A stretch of 64,000 bases of DNA, taken from Cerasicoccus frondis (GTDB lineage Bacteria > Verrucomicrobiota > Verrucomicrobiia > Opitutales > Cerasicoccaceae). The stretch lies in contig JAVDPC010000021.1 of the NCBI GenBank assembly GCA_031296915.1, positions 1-64,000 on the forward strand, given 5' to 3'. Shown in pieces: positions 17,077-26,286 of the stretch. Made by a program: the position numbers and the translations under genes. The first letter of the stretch is position 1; the number at the start of each line of letters is the position of its first letter. A model generated the notes under the pieces. That model was not told the origin of the DNA, made no database searches, and saw only the letters and a list, made by a program, of their open reading frames with translations.

Positions 17077-18540
17077 ATGAGGCACTCTTCAAACTCTCCT
17101 AACCGCTCAACTCACGCTGATCAGTCGAAAAAGAAACACGGCGCGTCCACGGATGGCTGGGCCTTGGCAGTCGCGCTGTGTGAAAAGTTTGCCTCGCGCC
17201 CCAACCAGAAGGCCGACGCGCTGTTGAATAATTTGTCTGACGCTATTTCGTCCGAGGAAAGGCGCCGTTGTCAACGCTTGTTTTACGGCGCCATGCGACA
17301 TAATCGCTTGATAAATCACCTCTTGGACACCCTGATCGAGCGTCCGCCCCGCCCCCAACTCCACGCCATGCTCGCTGTAGCCCTTGCCGAATGGCTTGAA
17401 AACATCGCCGCAGGCGCCCACATCCCCCAGGTCAAGAAGTCCAAAAAAGACGACGACGGCCTACCCACAGCCATCTTTTTCCCCGGACTCGAAAACGACG
17501 ACACCCTGCCGAAGATTGCCGACTTCACCGTCGAACGCGTGAAAAGGGCCCTCACGCCCGGCGAAGCCAAGTTCGCCAACGCCATTCTCCGCCGCTGTCG
17601 CGGCCTCATGGAAGAAGTCGCCAACAGCGGCTCACTCGGCCTGCGCTCTTCCCACCCGGACTGGCTCGTCCGCCGCTGGATCGCCGAGCACGGCTCCGAG
17701 TGGACCGAGAAGACGCTCCTTTATAATCAAATCGCCGCCGAGCCCGCGCTCCGCTGGCGCGCCAAGTCCCCTGCCCCCGCCGACTGGCTGCCAATGACGC
17801 TTGATGCACTCGTCGAATGCACCGAGAGCGATGCGCCGCTGTTTTCGCTGTCCGTGCCGCCACTCTTTTACCACTTGGGCGAAAACGCACGGTGGCCTGA
17901 GGCTCTGGAAAAGCTTAACTCCGGTCAGGCCTACGCGCAGGACCCCGCCACCTGGCTCGCGCCCGCGCTAGCCGACGTCCAACCTGGCGAAGCCGTCTTC
18001 GACCTCTGCGCCGCGCCCGGTGGCAAGGCGAGCTACCTGATCGAAGCCCTCGGCGATGACCCCGCGGGCGCCCTCGTGCTGCTCGACCAGCCCGGCAAGC
18101 GCATTGCCCAGCTCGACGAAAACCTCCGCAAGTGGTCCGGCGAAGGCATCGACGGCCCCGAGCTCCACCTCGTCGCGCTCGACCTCTTCGAAGCGCTGCC
18201 CGACGAATTTGGCGCCTACAACTGCGTGCTCCTCGACGCGCCCTGCTCGAACACGGGCGTCATCCGCCGCCGCCCCGACGTCAAAACCCGCCTGGCCCCG
18301 CGCGACCTCGCCCAATGCGCCGAGCTCCAGCTAAAGCTCCTGACCAAGGCCGCAGAATTCGTCGCCGATGGTGGCCGCCTGATCTACAGCACCTGCTCCC
18401 TCGAGCCCGAGGAAAACAGTGGCGTGGTCGAGGCCTTCCTCGAAGCCAACACCGAATGGAAAGTCACCGCCACAGCCCAATCCACCCCCGGCGACACCGC
18501 CTTCGACGGCGCCACGGTGTTCAGGCTGGAGCGAGAGTGA
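17077..18540 (+). CDS. rsmB: RsmB-type rRNA cytosine-C5 methyltransferase
   Basis: 487 residues. An N-terminal NusB-like domain (WALAVALCEKF, RRCQRLFYGAMRHNRLINHL) is followed by the RsmB/NOP2/Sun methyltransferase domain: FDLCAAPGGKASYLIEAL (motif I), VLLDAPCSNTGVIRRRPDVK (motif IV with the PC cysteine) and LIYSTCSLEPEENSGVVEAF (motif VI with the TC catalytic cysteine). Likely target is 16S rRNA C967 by homology with RsmB. The first 20 residues are polar and possibly not conserved, so the real start could be later. The GC content rises strongly in the 3' half. Confidence 0.9.
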   Translation: MRHSSNSPNRSTHADQSKKKHGASTDGWALAVALCEKFASRPNQKADALLNNLSDAISSEERRRCQRLFYGAMRHNRLINHLLDTLIERPPRPQLHAMLAVALAEWLENIAAGAHIPQVKKSKKDDDGLPTAIFFPGLENDDTLPKIADFTVERVKRALTPGEAKFANAILRRCRGLMEEVANSGSLGLRSSHPDWLVRRWIAEHGSEWTEKTLLYNQIAAEPALRWRAKSPAPADWLPMTLDALVECTESDAPLFSLSVPPLFYHLGENARWPEALEKLNSGQAYAQDPATWLAPALADVQPGEAVFDLCAAPGGKASYLIEALGDDPAGALVLLDQPGKRIAQLDENLRKWSGEGIDGPELHLVALDLFEALPDEFGAYNCVLLDAPCSNTGVIRRRPDVKTRLAPRDLAQCAELQLKLLTKAAEFVADGGRLIYSTCSLEPEENSGVVEAFLEANTEWKVTATAQSTPGDTAFDGATVFRLERE

Positions 18541-18558
18541 GATTCCATCCGACGTTTT

Positions 18559-19051
18559 TTTAACCACGAAGAGCACGAAGCTGAAATGGGCGAAGGGGCA
18601 GCGTTTTATTTAACCGCAGAGAACGCGGAGGACGCAGAGATCGTTGAGGGAAAAACAATCGTACAATGAAACCTAGAATCTACTCCGACTTCAATGGTCC
18701 ATATCAACCAGACTTCATGCTCCTAAACTATCGTGGCACGAAGGAGGACATAAAGAAGTTGAATATCACTCTTACTGATGGAATGAAAATAACGGTGTAT
18801 TCCGACTCCGACGAGAATCATGATATTGAAGCAGATGGCATTGTAAGATTCGGGGTTATTCCTGGAACAAGAAAAGAGCCTTGCTGGTATGCCGATACGC
18901 GTAGTTCAAAAATTCTCTATGTTAGTCGCCAATAGCAGCAGCAATTACAGTTAAAAACTCCTCCCTGCTCTCCGCGTCCTCCGCGTTCTCTGCGGTTAAA
19001 GAAAAACGCTGCCTCTAAGCCTTCGTGCTCTACATGTCCTTCGTGGTTAAA
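18559..19051. mobile_element. palindromic element with long composite inverted repeats enclosing one small ORF
   Basis: The left arm (18559-18646) has TTAACCACGAA, GAGCACGAAG, GGCAGCGTTTT and a 29-mer at 18611-18639. The right arm (18965-19051) carries the same blocks in reverse complement and mirror order; its 29-mer (18970-18998) matches the left one at 28 of 29 positions. The right arm has one extra 9-bp insert in the outer block. The 89-residue ORF fills most of the interior. There is no transposase. A further TTAACCACGAAGG half-site is at 19738-19750. Confidence 0.65.
18666..18935 (+). CDS. orphan small hypothetical protein inside the inverted-repeat element
   Basis: 89 residues from ATG 18666. 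The first part MKPRIYSDFNGPYQPDFMLL, then NYRGTKEDI, LTDGMKITVYSDSDE and RFGVIPGTRKEPCWYADT resemble a small beta-rich uncharacterised protein family that I know only as hypothetical. It is clearly AT-richer than the flanking rsmB gene, consistent with separate origin. It lies alone between two arms of the inverted repeat. No function is proposed. Confidence 0.65.
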   Translation: MKPRIYSDFNGPYQPDFMLLNYRGTKEDIKKLNITLTDGMKITVYSDSDENHDIEADGIVRFGVIPGTRKEPCWYADTRSSKILYVSRQ

Positions 19052-19098
19052 TAAATTGCCCATCATGGATTACTACACTTACTGTATACCAACTAAGC

Positions 19099-19662
19099 AT
19101 GCCCCATCCCCCGCCAGTCCTTTTCCTCAACGGCACGTCCAGCGTCGGCAAGACGACGATGGCCAAGGAGTTTCAGCGGCAGTGGGGTGAGCCCACGCTT
19201 TACGCTTCGATCGATAGCTTCATTTTCATGTTTCCGCAGCACGTGCTGGACAATGACGAAGTCCGCAAGCAAGTGCTCTGGCCGCTGATTGGCGCGTTCA
19301 ACAAATCATTGCCCAACATCGTCGAATGCGGCTTCCCCGTCATCATCGATTACGTGATGGAAAGCCGCGTGTGGCTGGAGCAATGCCTCGATTCGCTCGC
19401 TGGCTTCGACGTGTATTTCGTCGGCGTGGAATGCCCGCTCGAAGAGTTGGAACGCAGGGAAAAAGAACGCGGCGACCGCCAAGTCGGCTTTGCCCGCTGG
19501 CAAAATGACCGCGTCCATCAATACGGCGCCTACGATCTGGTGATCGACACCGGCGCCCTCACCCCCGAAGCCTGCGCCACCAAGCTCTGCGAACTGCTGA
19601 AGTCTGGAACCAAGCCCACCGCATTTGACCGACTGAGGGACGAGGGCAAAAAAGAAAAGTGA
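19099..19662 (+). CDS. chloramphenicol phosphotransferase-like P-loop kinase
   Basis: 187 residues. The Walker A motif FLNGTSSVGKTTMAKEF is at residues 8-24. DSFIFMFP and an IIDYVME segment follow at positions typical of the CPT family (PF07931-like). A later segment with VECPLEELERREKERGDRQV matches the 'E-R-x3-R-x-R' lid of these kinases. The family includes chloramphenicol 3-O-phosphotransferase, but most members have unknown substrates, so resistance should not be assumed. The gene lies between the right arm of the inverted-repeat element and a further half-site. Confidence 0.82.
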   Translation: MPHPPPVLFLNGTSSVGKTTMAKEFQRQWGEPTLYASIDSFIFMFPQHVLDNDEVRKQVLWPLIGAFNKSLPNIVECGFPVIIDYVMESRVWLEQCLDSLAGFDVYFVGVECPLEELERREKERGDRQVGFARWQNDRVHQYGAYDLVIDTGALTPEACATKLCELLKSGTKPTAFDRLRDEGKKEK

Positions 19663-19737
19663 GATTTGGAGACGACGCCCCCCTTACTGTCCCCCTTGAT
19701 AATTGTGGCTCTAGTGATGATGCGCCATACGAGATTT

Positions 19738-19750
19738 TTAACCACGAAGG
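19738..19750 (+). repeat. third copy of the ttaaccacgaagg half-site
   Basis: TTAACCACGAAGG repeats the outer block of the element at 18559-19051, in the same orientation as its left arm. It sits 75 bases past the CPT-like gene, so that gene is also bracketed by copies. Confidence 0.55.
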
Positions 19751-19938
19751 GCGCCAAACCAACTAAAACGCTTGCCCGTGCTCCAAGACCTATAGTTGTT
19801 CGGACGGCTCCTCTCTGAGTGCCCACACTCTACCAATTATTTTTCTGATTCGATCTTTCGCACGCCTCGCCATCATTGACCAATCCAAGAAAACGGTTGA
19901 AATCTTCGGCGATCATGTCGATTGTCTGACGATTCAAG

Positions 19939-20841
19939 ATGTCCGAAATTACGCGCAAACCTGATTGGCTCCGCGCCAAGCTTCCCAACGGGCCTGGCTA
20001 CATGGCCACCCGCAAAAACGTAGACGAGCACAAGCTGCACACCGTCTGCGAGAGCGCCAAGTGCCCGAATATGGGCGAATGCTGGAGCCGCGGCACTGCG
20101 ACCGTCATGATCCTGGGCAACGTGTGCACCCGCGCCTGCACCTTCTGCAACATCGCCACTGGGCGCCCGCCTGAATATGACATTGGCGAACCTGCCCGTG
20201 TCGCGGACAGCATCAAAAAGATGAACCTCAAGCACGTGGTCATCACCTCTGTAGCTCGGGACGATCTCAAGGACGGCGGCGCCAGCGTTTGGGCGGCCAC
20301 CGTGCGAGCCGTTCATTACAAGTGCCCGAACACCACCGTGGAAATTCTCCCGGCGGACTTCAAAGGCAAGGCCGAGCACCTGGATATCGTCCTCGACGCC
20401 AAGCCCGACATTTTCAACCACAACATGGAGACCGTGGAGCGCCTCCAACGCCCGATCCGCAAGACCGCGCGCTATGACCGCTCGCTCTGGGTGCTATCGC
20501 ACGCCAAGAGCCGCGGCTTCGTGACCAAGAGCGGCATCATGCTCGGCATTGGCGAAAAGGAAGCAGAAATTGAGCAGTTGCTGCGCGACCTCCGCGCCAT
20601 CGACTGCAACATTCTCACCATCGGCCAGTATCTCCAGCCCACGAAGAAGCACGAGCCGATGGATCGCTGGGTGACGCCGGAAGAATTTGCCCATTGGAAA
20701 CAGTGGGCACTCGATCTCGGGTTCGACGTCGTCGAAAGCGGCCCGCTGGTCCGCTCCAGCTACCACGCCGACGAACAAGTGGACCTCTTTGGTCTGCTGG
20801 AAAAGCGTCAGGCCGAAAAAGCCACCGCGGCATCTGCCTAA
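19939..20841 (+). CDS. lipA: lipoyl synthase
   Basis: A radical-SAM enzyme that inserts two sulfurs into octanoyl groups on lipoyl domains. At 300 residues it is typical. The auxiliary cluster motif C-x4-C-x5-C (CESAKCPNMGEC) and the radical-SAM motif C-x3-C-x2-C (CTRACTFC) both are intact. NHNMETVERL, SGIMLGIGE and RSSYHADEQV near the C-terminus are family signatures. No lipB is adjacent. The ATG at 19939 gives the expected N-terminus. Confidence 0.97.
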   Translation: MSEITRKPDWLRAKLPNGPGYMATRKNVDEHKLHTVCESAKCPNMGECWSRGTATVMILGNVCTRACTFCNIATGRPPEYDIGEPARVADSIKKMNLKHVVITSVARDDLKDGGASVWAATVRAVHYKCPNTTVEILPADFKGKAEHLDIVLDAKPDIFNHNMETVERLQRPIRKTARYDRSLWVLSHAKSRGFVTKSGIMLGIGEKEAEIEQLLRDLRAIDCNILTIGQYLQPTKKHEPMDRWVTPEEFAHWKQWALDLGFDVVESGPLVRSSYHADEQVDLFGLLEKRQAEKATAASA

Positions 20842-20985
20842 CCAGCCCAGCCTCCGGCTGGACCGATTGATTTGCCCATTGGGCAAATGACTGAGCAGTA
20901 CGCTACGATCTAGCTCTATATGACGACCGGCCGAAAAAAGCGCCAGAACGCTGGGGCAATCCTCCAGTGAACAAGGCAAAGAAAA

Positions 20986-21010
20986 GGACGCTCGTCTCCT
21001 TCGAGCGTCC
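20986..21010 (-). terminator. intrinsic terminator
   Basis: GGACGCTCG (20986-20994) pairs with CGAGCGTCC (21002-21010) and on the minus strand is followed by TTTTCTTT. It terminates the minus-strand gene ending at 21069. Confidence 0.8.
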
Positions 21011-21068
21011 CTCCCATTGTTATAACCACTGCTTTTCGCGAGTTGCGAAAATTCAAATTGCCGGGCGG

Positions 21069-21743
21069 CTAGGCGATAGCTTCGAGCAATCCCTCGCGCT
21101 TATCGTCATTGGTTTGCACGTCGGCGGCCTGCGAAGCGCCAGTCATGTGGAGCATGAGTTTCATCGCGTTGACGACGTCCTGCCCGGTGAACCGTTGGAG
21201 TTCCATGGTCCGCGTGACGCGCTCGGCGATGGTGTAAGGCTTGGCCCAATTGCGCAGCCAGTATTCCTCCAGGTAATGCGCCGAAACCTTGCCCCGTTCG
21301 ATCATTGCTTCAGATAAGTCCATGATCGGGTTTCCATCCAGGTTGATCGCATCAAACGGAATCCCGTGGTCCGGCGTATCCCGGGTTATCCAGCGACGGA
21401 CCTCATAATAGTGCGTAAAGTGATTGCCCGCCAGATTGAGGCGGAAACGCTTGGCCCGGCGCACAACGTAGTGGATTTCCGGCGGCAGGGTTTCCAGTTG
21501 CAGGTTCGACAGGTCCACCTCCATGTTTTCGTAGCGGCTGGCGTCGGTGATGATTTCCTGCAGGCGGTGCTTCGCGACTAGGTAATCCCGCTGACGCTCT
21601 TTGTCCCATGAGGCAAAGGCGTCGATTTCTACGAGGTGGGTCTTGGCGGATGGGGTCTTGAGAATCTCAAGGATGAGCGACTTGGGAGCCTGTGCCAGGT
21701 AGAGCAGCTCGTCGACTGATAGGTAGCGTTTTTTTTGTTTCAT
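21069..21743 (-). CDS. hypothetical protein
   Basis: 224 residues that I do not recognise. It has no signal peptide or membrane helix. The N-terminus (KKRYLSVDELLYLAQAPKSL) looks helical. A region with LETLPPEIHYVVRRAKRFRL and LAGNHFTHYYEVRRWITRD is followed by FDAINLDGNPIMDLSEAMIE, which has an LRR-like look but is too short to call. It is monocistronic with a clear terminator and a start preceded by an AT-rich intergenic region. Confidence 0.75.
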   Translation of the reverse strand: MKQKKRYLSVDELLYLAQAPKSLILEILKTPSAKTHLVEIDAFASWDKERQRDYLVAKHRLQEIITDASRYENMEVDLSNLQLETLPPEIHYVVRRAKRFRLNLAGNHFTHYYEVRRWITRDTPDHGIPFDAINLDGNPIMDLSEAMIERGKVSAHYLEEYWLRNWAKPYTIAERVTRTMELQRFTGQDVVNAMKLMLHMTGASQAADVQTNDDKREGLLEAIA

Positions 21744-22253
21744 GATACTGATGGGGGATAAATGTAAGATTTATGTATAGGTGATATTCCAGTTACTCTG
21801 ATGGGATTCACCTTATCAAAAACCGAGAAAAACACGAAGTTTTATCATGCTGAAGAAACTGTAAAACTTTAGCAACGCAGAGGCCTACCCCCTATTTACA
21901 CACTAAACAACTAGTAGTTACTGCCTCCAAACTATGGATATGAAAGTTGATGATGCGCCGGAAAACCAAATCACCGCCAAATGGCTCCATTGTGGCGGCG
22001 CACGTTGAATCCAATCCCAAGCAATCGACGCCTATTTCCAGCACCACGAATAAAAGCACAAAAAGCTTGAACTTCTGCGCAAAATGCTGATGTTCTTCCG
22101 GCTTGCGTTAGAAGCCAGGCTGCTTGCCGTAGTCTCGCTTCCTCGAGCCCAACCCTTCATTCGGGTTGTTAACGGCATTTCCGGCGCGTCGCGGGAAATG
22201 CGATTCCGAGCAATTTCGGAGTCCCGGCGTTCGTGAGAATCAACATACATATA
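21744..22253. other. intergenic region with the rpsO leader (510 bp)
   Basis: The left 350 bases are AT-rich and I see no gene in them. The right part holds three adjacent hairpins (22150-22223) just upstream of rpsO. Promoters for the minus-strand hypothetical and for rpsO should both lie here. Confidence 0.6.
22150..22223 (+). promoter_or_regulatory. three-hairpin leader upstream of rpsO
   Basis: Hairpin 1: CAACCC (22150-22155) with GGGTTG (22163-22168). Hairpin 2: GCATTTCC (22175-22182) with GGAAATGC (22194-22201). Hairpin 3: GATTCCGA (22202-22209) with TTCGGAGTC (22216-22223, one G-U), directly abutting hairpin 2 so that they could stack. The ATG is 30 bases downstream. S15 binds its own leader in several bacterial phyla using unrelated structures, so an autoregulatory site is plausible. 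Confidence 0.55.
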
Positions 22254-22526
22254 ATGGCTAGTTCCACCGCAATCGATAAAGACAAGATCATCGCTGAATA
22301 CAAGACCCACGAGGGCGACACCGGTTCGCCTGAGGTGCAGGTTGCGCTGCTCACCGCACGCATTTCCCACCTCACCGAGCACCTCCGCTCGCATCGTAAG
22401 GACTTCCACACCCGCCGCGGTCTGATTCAGATGACCAACAAGCGCCGTAAGCTGCTCAACTACCTCCGCAAGAGTGATCTGGAGCGTTACAAGAACATCA
22501 TTCAGCGCCTCGGCCTCCGCCGCTAA
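22254..22526 (+). CDS. rpsO: 30S ribosomal protein S15
   Basis: 90 residues from ATG 22254 ([17 protein letters not shown]). Core motifs [38 protein letters not shown] and [13 protein letters not shown] are diagnostic. S15 binds the central domain of 16S rRNA early in 30S assembly. rpsO lies upstream of pnp as in many bacteria, with a terminator and a small membrane-protein gene between them. Confidence 0.97.
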   Translation: MASSTAIDKDKIIAEYKTHEGDTGSPEVQVALLTARISHLTEHLRSHRKDFHTRRGLIQMTNKRRKLLNYLRKSDLERYKNIIQRLGLRR

Positions 22527-22622
22527 GCAGCGTGTCGCTGCACCCAGAGTTTGGGCATTGCCCAAAGTTTAGCATGGCTCACTGCCCCCTAAAGCAACCA
22601 CAGTTCTTTTAAATCCGCAATA

Positions 22623-22653
22623 GCGGGCCCGGTTACGCCGCGCCCGCTTTTTT
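22623..22653 (+). terminator. intrinsic terminator after rpsO
   Basis: GCGGGC (22623-22628) pairs with GCCCGC (22642-22647), followed by TTTTTTATTT. Confidence 0.85.
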
Positions 22654-22672
22654 ATTTAACCCCGAAACGCCA

Positions 22673-22921
22673 ATGGAGATAATCGCCATGCTCCTAACCG
22701 CCCTATGGATTTTATTCTGGCTGGGCATGGTGGTGGCGCACATCTGGATGGCGCTCTACGTCCTGTTCGACGCCAAGGCCTACGATGTTCGAAATGGTTT
22801 ATTTCTAGCCAGCCCCTTCCTCTGGGCCTTAATCGTCTTGCTCACGGGAATTGTTGGCTTAGCGCTTTACTGGCTGATCCATTACTCCACGCTGCGAAGA
22901 TTTTCCGCAAAAACCCACTAA
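22673..22921 (+). CDS. small two-helix membrane protein
   Basis: 82 residues from ATG 22673 (an ATG at 22688 is also possible). Two hydrophobic segments, roughly residues 4-32 (LLTALWILFWLGMVVAHIWM) and 45-68 (LFLASPFLWALIVLLTGIVG), with a basic C-terminal tail. It resembles short phospholipase-N-terminal-like or cardiolipin-synthase-like membrane hairpins, but I would not name it. It lies between the rpsO terminator and pnp. Confidence 0.65.
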   Translation: MEIIAMLLTALWILFWLGMVVAHIWMALYVLFDAKAYDVRNGLFLASPFLWALIVLLTGIVGLALYWLIHYSTLRRFSAKTH

Positions 22922-22981
22922 AACAAAGAAACATGTCCGCGACCGCGTCCGATCCGCCCGCCGACTCATACCAAAAGATAA

Positions 22982-25309
22982 ATGAAACAAGAACATAGCG
23001 TATACATCGAATCGCTCGACATCACCATTGCGTCGGGCACCATCGCAAAACAGGCCAACGGAGCCGTTACGATCACCAAGGGCGAGACAACTCTCTTTGT
23101 CTCCGCCACAGCTGCACACTCCCTGCGCTCACCCGACCAGGATTTCTTCCCACTCACCGTGGACTACCGCGAGCGCTTTGCCGCCGCAGGCCGCTTCCCA
23201 GGTGGCTACTTCAAGCGCGAAGGCCGCCCCTCCGAGAAGGAAATCCTCACCTCGCGTCTTTGCGACCGCCCCCTGCGCCCGCTTTTCCCGAAGGGCTTCC
23301 TCTTCGAAGTGCAGGTCATCGGCATCCTGATGAGCACCGACTTGGTCAATGACCCGGATGTGCTCATGGTCAACGCTGCTTCCGCCGCCTGCTTGTGCTC
23401 GGACATCCCGTGGCACGGCCCGATCGGCTGCATCCGTCTTGGCGAAATCGACGGCGAATTCGTCGTCAATCCGACCCACGAAGAAATGTTCGAGTCCACC
23501 CTCGACCTCATCTACGTCGGCAACGAAAAGGAAATGATGATGATCGAAGGTTCTGCGGACCAGCTCCCGGAATCCCGCTTCATCGAAGCTCTGGAATTCG
23601 CGCAAAACGCCATCCAGCCGCTCATCGCCGCTCAGAAGGAACTCGCCGCCAAGGTCGGCAAGACCAAGAAGGACTTCGACCTCATCAAGGTGCAGGACGA
23701 CGTGCTCGCTCTTTGCCGCGAAACCGTTGGCGAAAAGATGCAGGCCGCTGTTTTCCAGGACTCCAAGGTCGAACGCGGCAACGCCGTTTCCGCCCTGAAG
23801 GACGAAGCTGTCGCCGCCGTTAAGGCTGCTGGCCTCGTTGAGGAAGACATGGTTGGCCCGCAGATCAACATGGCTTTCGAAGTGCTCCAGGAAGAGCTCT
23901 ACCGCGAGAACATCCTCGTGAACAAGAAGCGCGTTGACGGCCGCGGCCCGGACGACCTCCGCAACATCCATTGCGAAACCGACGTCCTCCCCCGCGTGCA
24001 CGGCTCCTCGCTGTTCCAGCGTGGTGAGACCCAGGGCATCGTTTCCCTGACCCTCGGCACCAGCAAGGACTCCCAGGACCTCGACGCCCTCACCGGCGGC
24101 GTGAAGAGCAAGAGCTTCATCCTTCACTACAACTTCCCTCCGTTCTCCGTGGGCGAATGCGGCCGTTTCACTGGCCCAGGTCGCCGCGAAATCGGTCACG
24201 GCGCACTCGCCGAGCGTTCCTTGCTCGCCGTTCTGCCGGGTGAAGATGAATTCCCCTACTCGATCCGTCTGGTTTCCGACATCTTTGAGTCCAATGGCTC
24301 GACCTCGATGGCTTCCGTCTGCGGCGGCACCCTGTCCCTCATGGACGCCGGCGTGCCGATCAGCGCTCCGGTTGCTGGTATCTCCGTTGGCCTCGTGACC
24401 CGTGGCGCGGAAGAAGGCAACATCACCGAAAGCGTCATCCTGACCGACATCATCGGCGCGGAAGACCACTTCGGCGACATGGACTTCAAGATCTGCGGCA
24501 CCAAGGAAGGCATCACCGGCTTCCAGCTCGACCTGAAGATCAAGGGCATCCCAATGGAGCTCGCCAAGCAGGCCATCTACCAGAACAAGATCGCCCGCGA
24601 CAAGATCCTCGACATCATGACGGCTTCCATCGAAGCGCCGAGCACTGAGCTCAAGCCCTGTGCGCCGCGCATCGAGCAGGTCCAGATCGACCCGGAAAAG
24701 ATCGGCGCCCTCATCGGCCCCGGCGGCAAAAACATCAAGCGCATCGTGGAAATCACCGGCGCTCAGATCGACATCAACGAAGACAACTCCGGCCGTGTGC
24801 TCATCTTCGCCACCGACGGCGACTCCATGCAGCGTGCGATCAATGAGATTGAACTCGTTACCGCCGAAATCGAACCCGGCAAGACCTACAAGGGCATCGT
24901 CCGCGCCATCAAGGAATTCGGCTGCTTCGTTGAATGTCTCCCCGGGAAGGAAGGCCTCGTCCACGTTTCCGAGCTCGCTGAGTTCCGCGTAGAGAAGGTT
25001 GAAGACGTCTGCAAGCTCGGTGATGAAATCCTCGTCAAGTGCGTGGGCATCGACGACAAGGGCCGCGTGCGCCTCTCCCGCCTCGCAGCACTCTGCGAAG
25101 CCCAGGGCAAGCCTTACGAGCCGAAGAACCAAGGCGGTGGTGATCGCGGTGGCCGTGGTGACCGCAAGGGCGGTCGCGGTGACCGTGGTGGTCGCGGCGG
25201 AGATCGTGGCGGTCGTGGCCGTGACGGTGGTCGTGATGGTGGACGTCGTCGTCGTGATGATGACGAAGGCGGCAGCGAAAAGCGCGAAGAAGCTTCCACC
25301 GAAGCCTAA
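22982..25309 (+). CDS. pnp: polyribonucleotide nucleotidyltransferase (PNPase)
   Basis: A phosphorolytic 3'-5' exoribonuclease of RNA turnover. It has 775 residues and the standard order: RNase PH-like domain 1 ([20 protein letters not shown]), helical linker, RNase PH-like domain 2 ([24 protein letters not shown]-like [40 protein letters not shown]), KH domain ([20 protein letters not shown]) and S1 domain ([20 protein letters not shown]). The last 65 residues are a Gly/Arg/Asp-rich tail (RGG-like repeats), probably an RNA-binding extension. A terminator follows directly. Confidence 0.97.
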   Translation: MKQEHSVYIESLDITIASGTIAKQANGAVTITKGETTLFVSATAAHSLRSPDQDFFPLTVDYRERFAAAGRFPGGYFKREGRPSEKEILTSRLCDRPLRPLFPKGFLFEVQVIGILMSTDLVNDPDVLMVNAASAACLCSDIPWHGPIGCIRLGEIDGEFVVNPTHEEMFESTLDLIYVGNEKEMMMIEGSADQLPESRFIEALEFAQNAIQPLIAAQKELAAKVGKTKKDFDLIKVQDDVLALCRETVGEKMQAAVFQDSKVERGNAVSALKDEAVAAVKAAGLVEEDMVGPQINMAFEVLQEELYRENILVNKKRVDGRGPDDLRNIHCETDVLPRVHGSSLFQRGETQGIVSLTLGTSKDSQDLDALTGGVKSKSFILHYNFPPFSVGECGRFTGPGRREIGHGALAERSLLAVLPGEDEFPYSIRLVSDIFESNGSTSMASVCGGTLSLMDAGVPISAPVAGISVGLVTRGAEEGNITESVILTDIIGAEDHFGDMDFKICGTKEGITGFQLDLKIKGIPMELAKQAIYQNKIARDKILDIMTASIEAPSTELKPCAPRIEQVQIDPEKIGALIGPGGKNIKRIVEITGAQIDINEDNSGRVLIFATDGDSMQRAINEIELVTAEIEPGKTYKGIVRAIKEFGCFVECLPGKEGLVHVSELAEFRVEKVEDVCKLGDEILVKCVGIDDKGRVRLSRLAALCEAQGKPYEPKNQGGGDRGGRGDRKGGRGDRGGRGGDRGGRGRDGGRDGGRRRRDDDEGGSEKREEASTEA

Positions 25310-25335
25310 GCGACTCCCACAAGCCAATCCTTTCA

Positions 25336-25366
25336 AACCGCGTCCCAATTGGGGCGCGGTTTTTTA
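25336..25366 (+). terminator. intrinsic terminator after pnp
   Basis: AACCGCG-T-CCC pairs with GGG-G-CGCGGTT around an AATT loop, followed by TTTTTTATT. Confidence 0.9.
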
Positions 25367-25528
25367 TTACCCCCATACTGAAATACGATTATCATTAAAG
25401 GAGATAAATCACCCGACTAGACATTATTTCAAACAAATACAAATTAAATACCCTAATACGGTTGACAAGACACTGCCATGACTTGAAAAAATCAGACACC
25501 ACTCACTTCTATTCTTTCTGATTAAAAA

Positions 25529-26125
25529 ATGACCAAAGCGTATCAACGTTTTGCCAGCACGTTTGCGTGTCGCATTCGCAAGTTTGACCTGATTCTGAAT
25601 CGGCCTTTTGTCGTTACGTTTCTCAGTGGATTCGTGTTGTCGGTTCTGTCGTACAAGTTTCAAAGCGACCAATACCACATCGATATTCAGGTAGAGCAAA
25701 GGAAGCTCGAGTATGCGAAAATGCAGGACTTGCTCACTGAAACAGCGGATAAATTAGCGATCGCCATTCCGCTCGTTGCCGATTTTCAGAAGCGCTCATT
25801 TTACCTGAGGGAACACGCTGGCAAAGAGAACCCGCCCCCCTTTCCAGATAAGCGTAGTTACGAAGAAACCCGCGATTTCTACTACGACACTCGTATGAAG
25901 TACTTAGAATCGGGCACCTATGACTCCGTCCTCGCCGAGGTCAAAGCCATGTATGAGAGCCGGGGAGTCCTCGATCAGGTAAAGGTAATATCCGCACTTT
26001 TCGATGACATGATGGACCCGACCGACATGGATAAGCTGCGTCTGGACCATGAGCTTCTAAGGAAAGAATACGACAAGTTAATCTATCAAATGGGAGAAGA
26101 ACTAAGAAATGAAAAAGACACCTAA
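25529..26125 (+). CDS. membrane-anchored hypothetical protein
   Basis: 198 residues. One membrane segment at about 27-43 (VVTFLSGFVLSVLSY) is followed by a helical, probably coiled-coil region (QVEQRKLEYAKMQDLLTETA) and a charged C-terminal half. I do not recognise the family. The stop overlaps the start of the small lipoprotein gene by 17 bases, so the two are translationally coupled. The upstream 160 bases are AT-rich and probably hold the promoter. Confidence 0.75.
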   Translation: MTKAYQRFASTFACRIRKFDLILNRPFVVTFLSGFVLSVLSYKFQSDQYHIDIQVEQRKLEYAKMQDLLTETADKLAIAIPLVADFQKRSFYLREHAGKENPPPFPDKRSYEETRDFYYDTRMKYLESGTYDSVLAEVKAMYESRGVLDQVKVISALFDDMMDPTDMDKLRLDHELLRKEYDKLIYQMGEELRNEKDT

Positions 26126-26267
26126 ACACACCAAGAACATCCTTCGCCTAATCGCAGCTATGTTGATCTGTGCTGGCGCATTTGCCGCCAGTGGCTGCAA
26201 TAAATACGGCAAACCGCCTTCGGACCCTTACGCCAATAATCCGACTGGCGAGACTGAACTCCGCTAG
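26109..26267 (+). CDS. small lipoprotein
   Basis: 52 residues. Basic start (MKKTPKHTKNILRL), hydrophobic core (IAAMLICAGAFA) and a lipobox-like ASGC giving Cys30, followed by a short polar tail rich in Pro, Gly and Asn. It resembles the tiny LPS-assembly-LptM-like or entericidin-like lipoproteins only in size and layout. It overlaps the preceding gene and is 19 bases before the peptidase gene, which supports an operon. Confidence 0.7.
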   Translation: MKKTPKHTKNILRLIAAMLICAGAFAASGCNKYGKPPSDPYANNPTGETELR

Positions 26268-26286
26268 CCCTCGACGCCACTCTACG

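Noticed and set aside
19099..19662. chloramphenicol resistance gene
   Set aside because: The CPT-like fold is clear, but most family members have unknown substrates; resistance cannot be claimed from sequence.
25114..25300. CRISPR-like or tandem repeat in the 3' end of pnp
   Set aside because: The repeats are degenerate codons for a Gly/Arg/Asp-rich tail in frame, with no fixed spacer or unit length.
23129..25348. 739-codon open frame antisense to pnp
   Set aside because: It lies wholly over a well-conserved pnp gene; its composition (Ala/Asp/Glu/Val rich, then Thr/Ile runs) is what the codon bias and the Gly/Arg repeats of pnp give on the other strand.
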